Of a DNA stretch of 64,000 bases, positions 21,311 to 32,120 are shown one piece after another. The notes beneath the pieces are model-generated. The model worked only from the letters and a program-made list of their open reading frames with translations, did not search any database and was not told the DNA's origin. The DNA is from Diadophis punctatus similis (Eukaryota > Chordata > Lepidosauria > Squamata > Dipsadidae): the NCBI GenBank assembly GCA_023053685.1, contig JALIGW010000001.1, forward strand, positions 155,914,966 through 155,978,965, given 5' to 3'. Position 1 is the stretch's first letter; each line of letters starts with the position of its first letter. A program made the position numbers and the translations under genes.

Positions 21311-22400
21311 AGTAATTGTAGTATGAGCAACAATAGCAACAAGAACTAGTTAATTACAAATGGTCTAGAGTCCAGCAATTTAGGGATGCCCCTAGAAATT
21401 TACACGTTTGATTGTGAAGAGAGTGACATTATGTCCAGGAAAGGCAAGAAAAGAAGCTTTTTCAGAATATTTCAACATATTTTCTCTATTGAAAAATAGA
21501 CTAGTAAAGGAAATGCATTTCTCAGTCTAAATGCTTGTGGGGTAGTATATTTTCTTATTTACTCACAGGTATACTGTGTACCCATATTTCTTCTGATACC
21601 ACTAACACATAGCCCTGGGGTTGTTTTTTTAAATTACTATTCTTATATTACCCTGTCTTTGTAAAAAAGAAAGAGTTGACAATATTTCACAGTTTTCAGA
21701 AACTAAAATATAGCCTTATTACAATCTGGCAACTTTCGCTCCACCTCCAAGTTAACATTTTCAGAATTTTCAGAATTGTTTAGGGAAGGCCATGACAGTT
21801 AGCGTGTTATAAAAGCAACAAAACTTCATAGTATAGCTACATCTTGTGTGAGTATATTTATTTACTTATTTCTATCCAGAGAGTTTGTGAATCAGTCAGC
21901 ATTTTAATTGTTCAGCACCAAAATAAAAAATAAAATAAAATAAATTTAGACATGCAGCAAAACTCATGATCAAATATATTTTACAATATAGCCTAAAATG
22001 AGTTGTCTGCATGGTGTTTATAGCCTAAAAAGTGTTTACTGCTGTATATTGCTTTCTGAAAATTGCTTGTTACTATTGCAACAGTAGCCTCGTTCCTGGC
22101 AGTTACTATCGTTTGGCAGTACAGAAAGATCCTCTCTGCTTAAGAAATATATTGCAATATATAATGAGAAGTTTCCTAAACTGCAGATATAAAATCTCTT
22201 CTCCCAATTTTTATGAGACCTCTCTTCAGCAACCTCTGTGATTGTAAGACTGAAATTAGAGCAGTAAAAAAAAAATCCCTCTTACGTAGAGCTTGTCAGT
22301 ATATAAGGGTTCATGAATTGGAATAGACATGGTAACAGGTCAGCCAATGGGGACTGTTTGGTGACCCAGACGGCTCGGAGCCTGGGCGTGGCTTAGGTTC
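21311..22400. other. Unassigned sequence
   Basis: No gene or complete repeat. A short (AAAAT) run lies near 21925. Confidence 0.4.
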
Positions 22401-22403
22401 ACT

Positions 22404-22493
<90 letters not shown>

Positions 22494-22501
22494 TGTGTAT
22501 G

Positions 22502-22533
<32 letters not shown>

Positions 22534-22590
22534 TGTATCTATGTATCTATGTATGTATATGTGTATATACTGTATATATATAAATATACA
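22404..22590. repeat. Compound (CT)n-(GT)n-(GTAT)n microsatellite
   Basis: About 70 bases of CT, then about 24 of GT, then GTAT units and a TATA-rich end. It explains all long Arg/Glu-type and Val/Cys-type frames here. Confidence 0.95.
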
Positions 22591-22929
22591 TTGGTTGGAT
22601 TGCTGCAAACTCTAACAGAGCTCTTCAAAATCAGCGGAAACCTGGACCTTCTTATTATCGTTAAGAATAAACTATCTCTACCACTATAGAGCATTAGTAG
22701 ATCCCCTCATATGGCAAATGCTAGGAGCAGCAGTGAGGTGTTCATAGCCAACAGCTGTGTGTGTGCCATACTGTATATCTTTTTCTGGGTCCTTCAAGTA
22801 ACATCCTGTCCTTTGAACACAGTTGATGACACAATTCCACATTTGAAGAAAAATTCAGCTGCCCATCTGGACTGCTTCTAGATGTGAAATAGAGCAGAGT
22901 ACCAATTTAATTTTGATGTCAGACAACTA

Positions 22930-23433
22930 CCATATTTTTCGGAGTATAAGACACACCTTAGTTTTGGGGGAGGAAAATAGGGAAAAAAATCTATCTACCA
23001 GGTATTCATCTGGCTAGTGTCCTTAGTCTGTTCAGCTTCAGCACATTATTTTATCCCCTGGTTAGGGCTGAAAAAAATATTCTTCAAAGGGAGTAGGAAT
23101 GAAAACAAGCCTGCAAAGACTTAGGGCTGGTAAAAAACTACTTCGAGGGAGTAGGAATAAAAAAATGCTGCAAGCCGGTAAGATCATTAGCACCTCGTTA
23201 GGGCTGAAAAAACCTTTTTCAGAGGGAGTAGGAATGAAAACAAGCCTGCAAAGACTTAGGGCTGGAAAAAATCTTCTTTGGACGGAGTAGGAAGCCGGGA
23301 AGATCATTAGCACCTAGTTAGGGCTGAAAAAAAAAAAGCTTCGGAAAAGCTACATTCGGAGTATAAGACGCACCCAAATTTTCAGCCTCTTTTAGGGAGG
23401 AAAAAGGTGTGTCTTATACTCCAAAAAATACGG
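22930..23433. mobile_element. TA-flanked MITE with internal tandem repeat
   Basis: The ends CATATTTTTCGGAGTATAAG and its inverse CTTATACTCCAAAAAATACG are flanked by TA (22928-22929, 23434-23435). The inside (about 23066-23335) repeats a 135-bp unit about twice, built from GGGCTGAAAAA, GGGAGTAGGAAT and AAGCCTGCAAAGACTTAG blocks. No transposase is seen. Confidence 0.8.
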
Positions 23434-23458
23434 TAATAAATTCAGTATAATTTTCGGT

Positions 23459-23836
23459 ATAGGTAGTCCTCGACTTACAACAGTTTATTTAGTGACTGTT
23501 CAAAGTTATAATGAAAAAAAGTGACTTATGACCAGTTTTCACACTTGCGATCATTGCAGCATCCCCGTGGTCATGTGATCAAAACTTAGACACTTGGCAA
23601 TTGACTCATATTTATGACGGTTGCAGTGTCCCGAGGTCACGTGATCGCCTCCTGACAAGCAAAGTCAATGGGGAAGCCAGATTCAATTAACAACAGTTTG
23701 ACTAATTTAACAACTACACTGATTCGCTTAACAACTGTGGCAAGAAAAGTCATAAAATGGGGCAAACTCACTTAACAAATGTTTCACTTAGCAACAGAGA
23801 TGTTGGGCTGTATTGTGGTTGTAAGTCGAGGACTAC
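23459..23836. mobile_element. MITE of the GGTAGTCCTC family
   Basis: The ends are inverted copies: TAGTCCTCGACTTACAAC on the left and GGTTGTAAGTCGAGGACTA on the right. The body matches the split copy at 12254. The likely TA target and the lack of any ORF fit a Tc1/mariner-type MITE. A mariner lies immediately at its right end. Confidence 0.78.
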
Positions 23837-23838
23837 TA

Positions 23839-24414
23839 CGAGGGTGAGTCAAAACGTAATGCCATTTTCTTTATTTCAGGTGAAGTTTTTGATAAAAAGA
23901 CCTGAAATTTTCCTCAGTTATAAATGATTATATCATTTACGTTCTGAAATATTTCGTTTCTTACTGTTCAGGTTTTTAGACTCGCAAGGAAAATTCAAAA
24001 TGGCTGCCCCCTTAGAGTTGTGTCAAAAACAAAGAGCAGTGATTGAATTCCTTGTTGCTGAGGGGGAAACCCCTGTGAACATTCACAGACGATTACAAAA
24101 TGTGTTTGAGGACAATACTTTAGATTATAGAGGGATTATAGAGGGTTTGAGAGGCAAACATTATTCCAGTGATGAGGAAGTGAAAACTGCAGTGAAGAAG
24201 TGGCTCAAAGAACAGTCAACACAATTTTACGAGACAGGGATACATGCTCTCATTCGAAGGTGGAACATTGCTATTGAGAGAAATGGTGACTATGTTGAGA
24301 AGTAGGGATGTGATCCACAGAGGACCAGCTTCATTTTGATGTATGCTATATGTTCCTGTGTTGGTAATTATACCTGTCCTAAAGAAAATGGAATTACTTT
24401 TTGACTCACCCTCG
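23839..24414 (+). mobile_element. Internally deleted mariner element
   Basis: The ends CGAGGGTGAGTCAAAA and TTTTTGACTCACCCTCG are inverted copies, flanked by TA on both sides (23837-23838, 24415-24416). At 576 bp it is too short for a full mariner (about 1.3 kb), and the transposase frame inside joins two ends of the normal protein. Confidence 0.86.
24000..24305 (+). pseudogene. Mariner transposase, N- and C-terminal parts fused by deletion
   Basis: The frame is 101 residues from ATG 24000, without stops. Residues 1 to about 40 (LELCQKQRAVIEFLVAEGE, then NIHRRLQ) are the N-terminal helix-turn-helix start. Residues from about 52 (LRGKHYSSDEEVKTAVKKWL to YVEK) are the end of the mariner protein. 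The catalytic DD34D region is lost, so it cannot move DNA. A deletion junction lies near 24125-24150. It could still bind the element ends. Confidence 0.78.
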
Positions 24415-24502
24415 TAGTATCGTTTAGCTTGAAATATAAGTTATGAGATGTTTTTGAATCAATCACTGAGAGAACTAAGTAGTAGAAGGGAATTCTTTAA
24501 AC

Positions 24503-24735
24503 CTTTGGTTCTCAACCTTCCTAATGCCGTGACCCCCCCACCCCCACCCCCTCACTGCGCCCCTCCCGCCGCCGCCATTTGGGTTCTTTTACCCTCTGCG
24601 CATGCGCAAAGCATTCTGCGCATGCGCAGAGGGTAAAAGAACCCAAATGGCAGCATCCTGGCGAAGTCTCCCGATCCCTGTGAAAGGGTCGTTCGACCCC
24701 CAAAGGGGTCGCGACTCTCAGGTTGAGAACCACTG
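24503..24735 (-). mobile_element. Short SPIN-ended hAT element with captured palindrome
   Basis: CTTTAAAC flanks both sides (24495-24502, 24736-24743), a perfect 8-bp target duplication. The right end inverted reads CAGTGGTTCTCAACCTGAGA then CGCGACCCCTTTGG, as in SPIN. The middle (about 24575-24655) is a palindrome, CCATTTGGGTTC... with two TGCGCATGCGCA motifs in the centre. Confidence 0.85.
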
Positions 24736-24743
24736 CTTTAAAC

Positions 24744-25302
24744 CATGGATCCCCAAAGTGGTCAATATTGACCCCCAAGGTCCACTGTTGTTGTTGCTAT
24801 TATTATCCATAGTACTATTAATTAAATATATATTAAATTGTTTTCATATAATAAATGTTTGGGGTTGATGAACAATGTGAAACTTCCGGAAAGGGTCAAT
24901 GAACAGAAGAGTTTTGGGACCCCTACTTGAAACTGAATGTCTGAATATGACAGTCATCAGTTTCATGGGTTTTCTGAAAAAATAATAATCAAAATAAGTA
25001 AAGTCCCTATTGTGTTTTTCACCCAAGAGATGCAAATCAGTAGTATGTCCACCATAACAGGTGGAAACAAATAGAAACAAATAAGGAGAATAGAGTCTTG
25101 GGCTGAATTTTACAGTTGTTGTGGATTTCTTAATGCATCTCAAATGAGGGTTTTATGTACAAAGTAATATAGTGCTATGCCCTTCATTTTTCAGAGACGC
25201 AGTTCAAAAATAAAAATTAACAATTGACTGAGCATCAGTGAACTTTATCTCAGCTGAAGACTATGACTCTTTTAAGATCTCCATTTCAACACAGTTCATT
25301 CA
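24744..25302. other. Unassigned sequence
   Basis: No gene or complete repeat recognised. Confidence 0.4.
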
Positions 25303-25310
25303 GATAAGGT

Positions 25311-25702
25311 CAGGGGTGAAATCCAGCAGGTTCTGACAGGTTCTGGAGAACCGGTAGCGGAAATTTTGAGTAGTCCGGAGAACCAGTAGTGGAAATTTTG
25401 AGTAGTCCAGAGAATCGGCAAATATCACCTCTGGCTGGCCCCAGAGTGGGGTGGGAATGGAGACTTTGCAATATCCTCCCCACAGGAGTAGGGAGGGAAT
25501 AGGGGTTTTGCAGTATCCTTCCCCTGGAATGGGGTGGGAATGGAGATTTTGCAGTATCCTTCCCCTGGAGTGGGGTGGGAATGGAGATTTTGCAGTATCC
25601 TTCCCCTGCCATGCCCACCAAGTCACGCCCACCAAGCCACACCATGTCCACCAAGCCACACCCACAGAACTGGTAGTAAAAAATATTTGGATTTCGCCAC
25701 TG
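25311..25702. mobile_element. hAT MITE (CAGGGGTGAAATCC ends)
   Basis: GATAAGGT flanks both sides (25303-25310, 25703-25710), a perfect 8-bp target duplication. The ends CAGGGGTGAAATCC and GGATTTCGCCACTG are inverted copies. Inside there is a 44-45-bp unit (GGGGTGGGAATGGAGATTTT) repeated four times at about 25446-25600. The open frames here are by-products of that repeat. Confidence 0.88.
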
Positions 25703-25920
25703 GATAAGGTTACAAAGAATTCGTTCCAAGAAGAATGCTTTCTGTTTATGCTGTGAACGTCGGAATCAGAACACAATAGTTTAACTTCCAAAGTTGGTCA
25801 ATTACCTTATACTACTCCTGCCAAAAATTACCCCCACTCCAATTCAGAAACTAACCCATCAACAAAAAGACGGAAATGGAGCTCAACCAACATAGCACAT
25901 AATTACCATTTCATTTTTCA

Positions 25921-25976
25921 CAAACAAACAAACAAACAAACAAACAAACAAACAAACAAACAAACAAACAAACAAG
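25921..25976. repeat. (CAAA)n microsatellite
   Basis: About 14 uninterrupted units. Confidence 0.95.
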
Positions 25977-26920
25977 ATTTATTGACTATAGCTCCCTTTT
26001 CTTACCAGAGTCATGTGGAAGAAACGCCTGATTTCAAAAGAATGAGTCTCCTGTTGTGTGTTTTCTTTATATTTGTGAAAATTGGGTTCCATCCATGCAC
26101 TGCCATGGAATTCTTTCTGTACTGCTACCCTGGCTACAAGATTAGCTTGGGAACATTTCTAAAGTTTAGAGACAATGAAAAAACTGGATTAAAGCATGAG
26201 TCTAAAATATGAAACACAAACCCATTAATACATTAGAATATGGGAAGATACGTACATCTTCCCATAGTTTTAAACTTGGGAACTCCAACTCTTTTTCCGA
26301 ATGAAGAAAGATTAAGCTTATGATATGTGTTCCTGCTGTTCCTTCCAGCCAATGAATTCTGAAACAATCCAAAATATTCCCAGAGACTAAAATTTGTTAA
26401 AACAATAGACTGTTTATGTCAAATAGGAATGCCCATTTTAATTGGAGATGTATTCTACACTAAGTTCAACTTCAGATATATTTCAGTGTCGGGACTCAGT
26501 TCTGGAACATACAATGTGAGAATAGTTTTTAAAAGCTCTTTATAATACAGAATGCATTCCCTTTGTAGATGTGAAATAGTAGCAGACCCACAAAACAGAG
26601 AATGCTGAATCCCATCACACATTGTTGGTTGTAGGCATTTGTTTTGCATGAGGAATTTACATCGTGCCCTATCAAAATGTATGTTGGCTAGAGTAAATCA
26701 ACAATCTTGAAAACAGAGCATCATCGGCTATATCACTCCTAACTGGATGCTTCAATTTGAATAAAAAGAAGACTAGAGGATGTATAAAAAGTGGAAATCT
26801 TACATTAAAGATTTGAATGCCAGATTTCATTTTTACTTTAATATATCACGGAAGGCTTTTGGCAATGCTACTTCTAAATCTCTCTTAAATTCAGCTTTGC
26901 CTCATTCTTTATTATTGAAA
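25977..26920. other. Unassigned AT-rich sequence
   Basis: No gene is supported. A frame at 25982-26212 has no motif or clear splice context. Confidence 0.4.
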
Positions 26921-27034
26921 AGTTTTACAAGTACAAAGTGCACATAATTTTATCTTTTCTACCCTCCCTATCCCCCCTCCACCCTTCCTCCCACCCTCCC
27001 CCTCCCCCCACCCCCTCTTTCCCCCCACCCCCGC
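26921..27034 (-). repeat. T-rich then C-rich tract, possible LINE tail
   Basis: A T-rich start resembling a minus-strand LINE 3' end is followed by a C-rich run of CCCTCC and CCCCAC units (26966-27034). Confidence 0.4.
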
Positions 27035-27235
27035 TTTGCCTCATTCTTGACAGATGTACACTGCAGCTACACTAGAGATACTTGCTATGTAACTTTGAGA
27101 AGTGAGGAAGAGAAACCTTTATCTACAACCATCAACAAAAATGCAAAAACATATGTAGGTCAGTTGTTGGTATCTTTTATTTTATTTTATTTTCATTGGT
27201 TTATATAGCCACCTGTCATGTAAATACAAGTCTGG

Positions 27236-27480
27236 CAGGGGTGAAATGTGAAATTCCCCCCCACCGGTTCTGTGGGCGTGGCTTATTTTGTGGGCATGGC
27301 TTGGAGGTCAGGTGGGTGTGGCTTCAGGTGGGTGTGGTCATGTGGTCATGTGACTGGGTGGGCATGGCCAGGTTGTCATGTGACTGGGTGGGTGCAGCCA
27401 ATTTAGCAGTCCATTTTTCCAGGGAGCAGGGGGTTGGATGTTTCAAAACATCCTCTGAAGCTGTGTCTAGTGCCAGCCAG
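27236..27480. mobile_element. Truncated hAT MITE, left part
   Basis: It starts CAGGGGTGAAATGTGAAATT, like the element at 25311, and continues with GGGCGTGGCTT and GTCATGTGACTGGGTGGG repeats. No right end is seen before the (CCCT)n array. Confidence 0.5.
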
Positions 27481-27490
27481 GTTTGTGGTC

Positions 27491-27574
27491 CTCCCTCCCT
27501 CCCTCCCTCCCTCCCTCCCTCCCTTCCTTCCTTCCTTCCTTCCTTCCTTCCTTCCTTCCTTCCTTCCTTCCTTT
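27491..27574. repeat. (CCCT)n-(CCTT)n microsatellite
   Basis: Two tetranucleotide blocks in series. Confidence 0.95.
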
Positions 27575-28255
27575 CTTTTGTGGGAAGCAACCCCCCCAAA
27601 TAAAATATTACTCATAATAAAAGGCTCACAGAAAGACAAGGAAAAATTAAGCTGCTAACAAAGAACCTGCCAGAAGCTCATTCCACATTCCTGCCCAATA
27701 GAGATAATGAGATAATGACCGTATAGAAAGTGGAAGCCTGACGTTTGGCTCCATTCATACAAGCAGGCAAACAGATTCCTAGAAAACCCATTCAAGATGG
27801 GATATTTTGAAATTTCCCCATGGCAAGATTTGGCAGCTAACAAAACACAGTAGTAGAATCAGAATAAGCAGCCCCACACTCAAGACCCGACACAGGATGA
27901 AAGTCATTTAGCCACAATGGGAATCACCTAAACCCTTTTAGAAACACAAAGCCCATATTGCACAAATACCAAAACTTCAAAAACATAGAACCATATAAAA
28001 ATCCTTCCCTTTATCCACTGCATTATATTTGTGTAAATTTGGCTCCGGTGGACGGATTTCAAGCTGGAGGACCGGTTCAGGGGCATGTTCAGCCAACCAT
28101 CGCTGGCGGTTCGGCGAGCGGGGGGGGGGGGGGAATTCTCACTACCAGTTCTATAGAACCAGCCACCTTCTTTTGGATCAATTGCAGCTATAGATGTTTT
28201 TCAAGGGCACTGCCATATAGAGTGCAATACAATTGTCCAGATGAGAGATGACCAA
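27575..28255. other. Unassigned sequence with a MITE-like GC-rich piece
   Basis: 27575-28030 holds nothing recognisable. At about 28030-28165 a GGACCGGTTCAGGGGCATG stretch and a run of 15 G resemble the inside of the hAT MITEs, without ends. Confidence 0.35.
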
Positions 28256-28620
28256 ATCATGAGTGACCATGCTTAGTACCTCCTAGTCCAGAAAGGGGCA
28301 CAGTTGGCCCATTACATGAAACTGTGCAAAAGCCCACCTGGTCATGGGTGCTAAGTGCTCCTAGAATAGCAGGTGTGAATCTAGCTTGGTTGATCCTGGG
28401 CAGAGAGGTACAACTGAGTATCATCATTTTCTGATGGTATCTCGTATCATACTGTTGGATGACTTCACCCAATGGTCTTTCATAGATGTTAAAGAGAAAC
28501 AGGAAGAGTGTTGAACTATGAGGAACCTCACATAAAAGGGGATGTGAGCCAGACCAAATAGCATTTTGATGAAAAATCTGGAGAGTTGGTGCCAAGCAGA
28601 ATGTAGGTCTATGAATGGAT
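28256..28620 (-). pseudogene. L2-type LINE reverse transcriptase fragment
   Basis: On the minus strand one frame gives LFNIYERPLGEVIQQYDTRY and another, after a shift, a DDTQLYLSAQDQPS-like stretch. This is the catalytic block of an L2-type RT, broken by a frameshift between them. Confidence 0.68.
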
Positions 28621-29315
28621 GAGACATATAAATAAGGTAGTCACAAATGTAGCATTTATCAATCCTGAAACATGATGCTGGATTTTAGTTTTGCTAATGG
28701 AGTGTCAGGAAAGCTCCAGGTGAGATTTGTAGCCTATTGAAATGAGCAGAAATCTTGTACTGACTCTTCAGAGCCTGTTAGATTGTTCCCATCATGAGAA
28801 ATAATAAATGAAAATCAGAATATAGGTTAAGTGAAAGTTATAGCAGAGTGGAGGTGCAGTTCAGACTGTTATGAACTTTGCGAAGTGAGGCATAGCAAAG
28901 TTATCTGCAAGTTATGATGACTGGAACAAACTACTAGAAACACAGGAAATATGTCTCCAGGGCTTTGTGTTGAAGCCAAAAGCACACCCTTGGAAACATT
29001 AAAGTCCTAACCTTTTGTGATATGATTCATCGGTTGGGTTTTCTTGCATCTTTTTGTCGCACCTGAAAGAAGAACAAAATTGCTCAGACACAGATCAAGA
29101 ATTTTGCTGAATCAAGACAAATGCGTAATCTGGATCATCCACAGACCAGTCAGATGCATCCATCCAGGAAATTCATGAGCAGGAAATGAAGATGACAGAT
29201 TTCTTCCATTAGTTCTGCAGAAGATGACATCTAAAGCATTCTGTTTTTTAATTTGGAGGTAGGGAGCAACACACAAGAACAGTACTCATAATAGCTTATT
29301 GTCCAGAAAGATGTC
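28621..29315. other. Unassigned sequence
   Basis: No gene or repeat recognised. Confidence 0.4.
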
Positions 29316-29317
29316 TA

Positions 29318-30085
29318 GATCTCTGTCAAGAACCTTGGAGTTCTCATCTCAAATGACCTAAGCGCCAGAGCTCACTGTAACAGCATTGCCAAAAAGGCAT
29401 TAAGAGTTGTCAACCTAATCTTGCGAAGCTTCTTCTCCGGTAATATTGTACTGCAAACTAGGGCATACAAAACATTTGCTAGACCAATTCTTGAATACAG
29501 CTCGTCTGCCTGGAATCCACACTATATATCTGACATTAACACAATTGAGCGAGTCCAGAGGTATTTCACGAGAAGAGTACTCTGCTCCTCTGCTCGCAAT
29601 AAAACACCTTACGCCACCAGGATTGAAATTTTAGGCTAGGACAGCCTAGAACTACGCCGCTTACGGTCCGACCTAAACGTAGCACACAAAATTATCCGCT
29701 ACAACGTACTACCTGTTAATGACTACTTCAGCTTCAACCGCAATAATACAAGAGCACACAATAGATACAAAGTTAAGGTAAACTGCTCCAAACTCGATTG
29801 CAGAAAATATGACTTCAGTAACTGAGTGGTCAATGCCTGGAATGCACTACCTGACTCTGTGGTTACATCCCCAAACCCCCATAACTTTAACCTTAGACTG
29901 TCTACTGTTGACCTCACCCCATTCCTAAGAGGTCAGTAAGGGACGTGCATAAGCGCACCATTGTGCCTACCGTCCCTGTCCTACTGCCTCCATTTTTTTG
30001 TACCCATTTACTATGTTCATATTTATGTTTATACTATACCTGTTATCTTGTACATGTTTGACAAATAAAATAAATAAATGCATGA
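29318..30085 (+). pseudogene. CR1/Rex1-like LINE 3' end, copy 1
   Basis: The translation contains TRAYKTFARPILEYSSSAWN, INTIERVQRYFTRRV and VNAWNALPDSVV, in the order of a LINE polyprotein end, with stop codons near 29638 and 29824. The 3' UTR ends with TTTGACAAA and (AAAT) units. It is collinear with 54825-55590, so both are copies of one family, this one truncated at about 29318. Confidence 0.8.
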
Positions 30086-30990
30086 ATAAATATTTTAAAA
30101 GCTGCTAAAATGGTGGTTGTCACTACACCTGAAGGCAATAATTTTGAGATTGTAATCATGTTCTTGATCCTTTGATTATTACTTTATGTGCAGAACAATC
30201 TATTTGCATGAAAATGAATGTTAGATTCTATCCAGCCTGAGACTGACCTACCACCCAGCACAAGATCTTACTTGCTGATGGTGCCCATCAGCAGATAACT
30301 GAAGGACCAAGGGAGTTAATTCTTTGGTTCTTCCATAACAGCATTTTACAAATCCTTAGGGGATTCCAAGGGAAAGAACACATAAGTTGCAATGAGCATG
30401 CCCAATATTTTAATGCACCTTTCAGGATTGTATATCAGATCTGAACATTGCAGCTTCAATTAAACAAAAACTAGTTTTTATTATTGCAAAATTAGGAAAG
30501 GACTGGAAATCGAAAGAAAACAAATTTCCTTTAGTGTCTTATTCTGCAAGGTTTTTCACATTCTCAAACTCTAAAATTAGAGTAAATCTATCATTTATTT
30601 AACATAGGAAGAAGTTGCTCTCAATTAAATGAAATTTCAAATGCTAAACTCTCCACAGTCATCTTCACATTGAGTTCTCATTTATATGCACAAATTGTAT
30701 GTGTCTGAAAGTTCACAGTGATGTGTCCTTGGCCTTGTATTCACTGGTGGGTTTTTCTTCAACTGGAAAGAACCACAATTTTTTTTTTACTGTTGAGCTA
30801 GCTAAAGTATTTTTAGTAATTTTATCGGCCTTCTAGTCAAGATGGACTATGAATTAAAAACAACAATACTTATTACAACAAACCAAAGCTTTGCAGTAGT
30901 GTATCTCTGAGTATTTTTTTTCTCTTGAATTTGTTATGACTTATTTGGATAGGACTCTTTCTTGGTGTTTCTCAAGGCAGTGAGTTCCCT
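30086..30990. other. Unassigned AT-rich sequence
   Basis: No gene or repeat recognised. Confidence 0.4.
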
Positions 30991-30995
30991 AGGAT

Positions 30996-31141
30996 CAGGG
31001 GTAGGCAAACTATAGCTCTTTGAGGACCTGGGGACTTCAACTCCCAGAATTCCTGAGCCAGCCATGCATGCATGGCTGGCTCAGGAATTCTGGGAGTTGA
31101 AGTCCCCAGGTCCTCAAAGAGCCATAGTTTGCCCACCCCTG
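30996..31141. mobile_element. Palindromic hAT MITE
   Basis: CAGGGGTAGGCAAACTATAG is repeated in reverse complement at the right end. The whole element folds into a hairpin with a centre near GCATGCATG (about 31065). CCCTAGGA and CCCTAGGT on either side are a near-perfect 8-bp duplication. Confidence 0.85.
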
Positions 31142-31958
31142 CCCTAGGTGAATTAATGGTTACTAGCCTCAGGCATGAGGTATGTGCCTGTAGACATTTT
31201 CAGGCCCACTAAAATAAGGTGGGGAGCTTTCAGTCTATGTCAGAAGCATGCTACCCATAGTTCAAGTTATATAATTTTGATTGGAAGTTAATTAAATCTC
31301 GATGATGGATGAGTTCAGGAAATTTACAAATACAGCCCAATGATACAAGGTGAGCTTGCTGGTTGCGGCTAAATATAATTTTCTAGCTGTCTTTAATGAT
31401 TAGGCAGATAAGTCCTTAAAGCTGTAGTATCTGATCCTCATCAGATGTAAATCAACAACATAATTCCCTTAAAGCTAATGGCTTTATGCTGATTTATGGC
31501 AGCCGAGGATCTGGCCTTTATTGTACTTTGTCGCAGATGTAATTATTTTTTATGGTTGTTTTATCTTTATTAGCAGTAAAGAAAGGGAATGCTTAGAATA
31601 TTCTTGTGGGGGCAGGGGGAAGGAATCTTGCATCTATTGCCTTGGAGAAAATAAAACATATTCTATTCTTGTTACACATAGCACATTTTAAAAATTCTTG
31701 CTTGATCATATCAAGTATTTTTAAATAATATTTGTGTATAATGCAAAATACAATGATTAACTTGAAGCAACAAAAGGATCTGAAACATATATTTTATTCA
31801 TTTGTAGTGACGAAATATATTGGATCATTCAAGGATAGTAAATCCTATTGTGGGAGAGCTTATAATCAACCTGGTTTGGGGGTAAGATTATTTCCGAACC
31901 ATTTTATTTAAAAAGTCAGCCATTTTGTTTACAACCAAGCTTCGCCATTTCAGCCATT
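31142..31958. other. Unassigned; possible conserved non-coding block at 31360-31580
   Basis: No coding signal. The block has several TAATTA/TTTATGG-like motifs and no repeat signature, in the style of vertebrate developmental enhancers; this is a visual impression only. Confidence 0.3.
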
Positions 31959-31959
31959 T

Positions 31960-32120
31960 TCATAGAATCACAGAGCTATAAGGATCCATGATCTATACCA
32001 ATCAGTCCAACCTCCAGCTCAGTACAGGAATCCAAATTTAACCATCCCTGACAAAGTACTCTCTACCCTCCCCTTCGATGCATCTATCAAAAGGGAGCCC
32101 CCTATTTCTGTAGATTTCAC
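31960..32120 (-). mobile_element. CR1-like LINE 3' end fragment
   Basis: The stretch TAGAATCACAGAGCTATAAG followed by CAGTCCAACCTCC is the inverted form of the well-known CR1 end (GGTCCCTTCCAACTC-like, compare 60890). Confidence 0.55.

Noticed and set aside
25300..25791. 163-codon minus-strand frame
   Set aside because: It covers the tandem unit inside a hAT MITE with a perfect target duplication.
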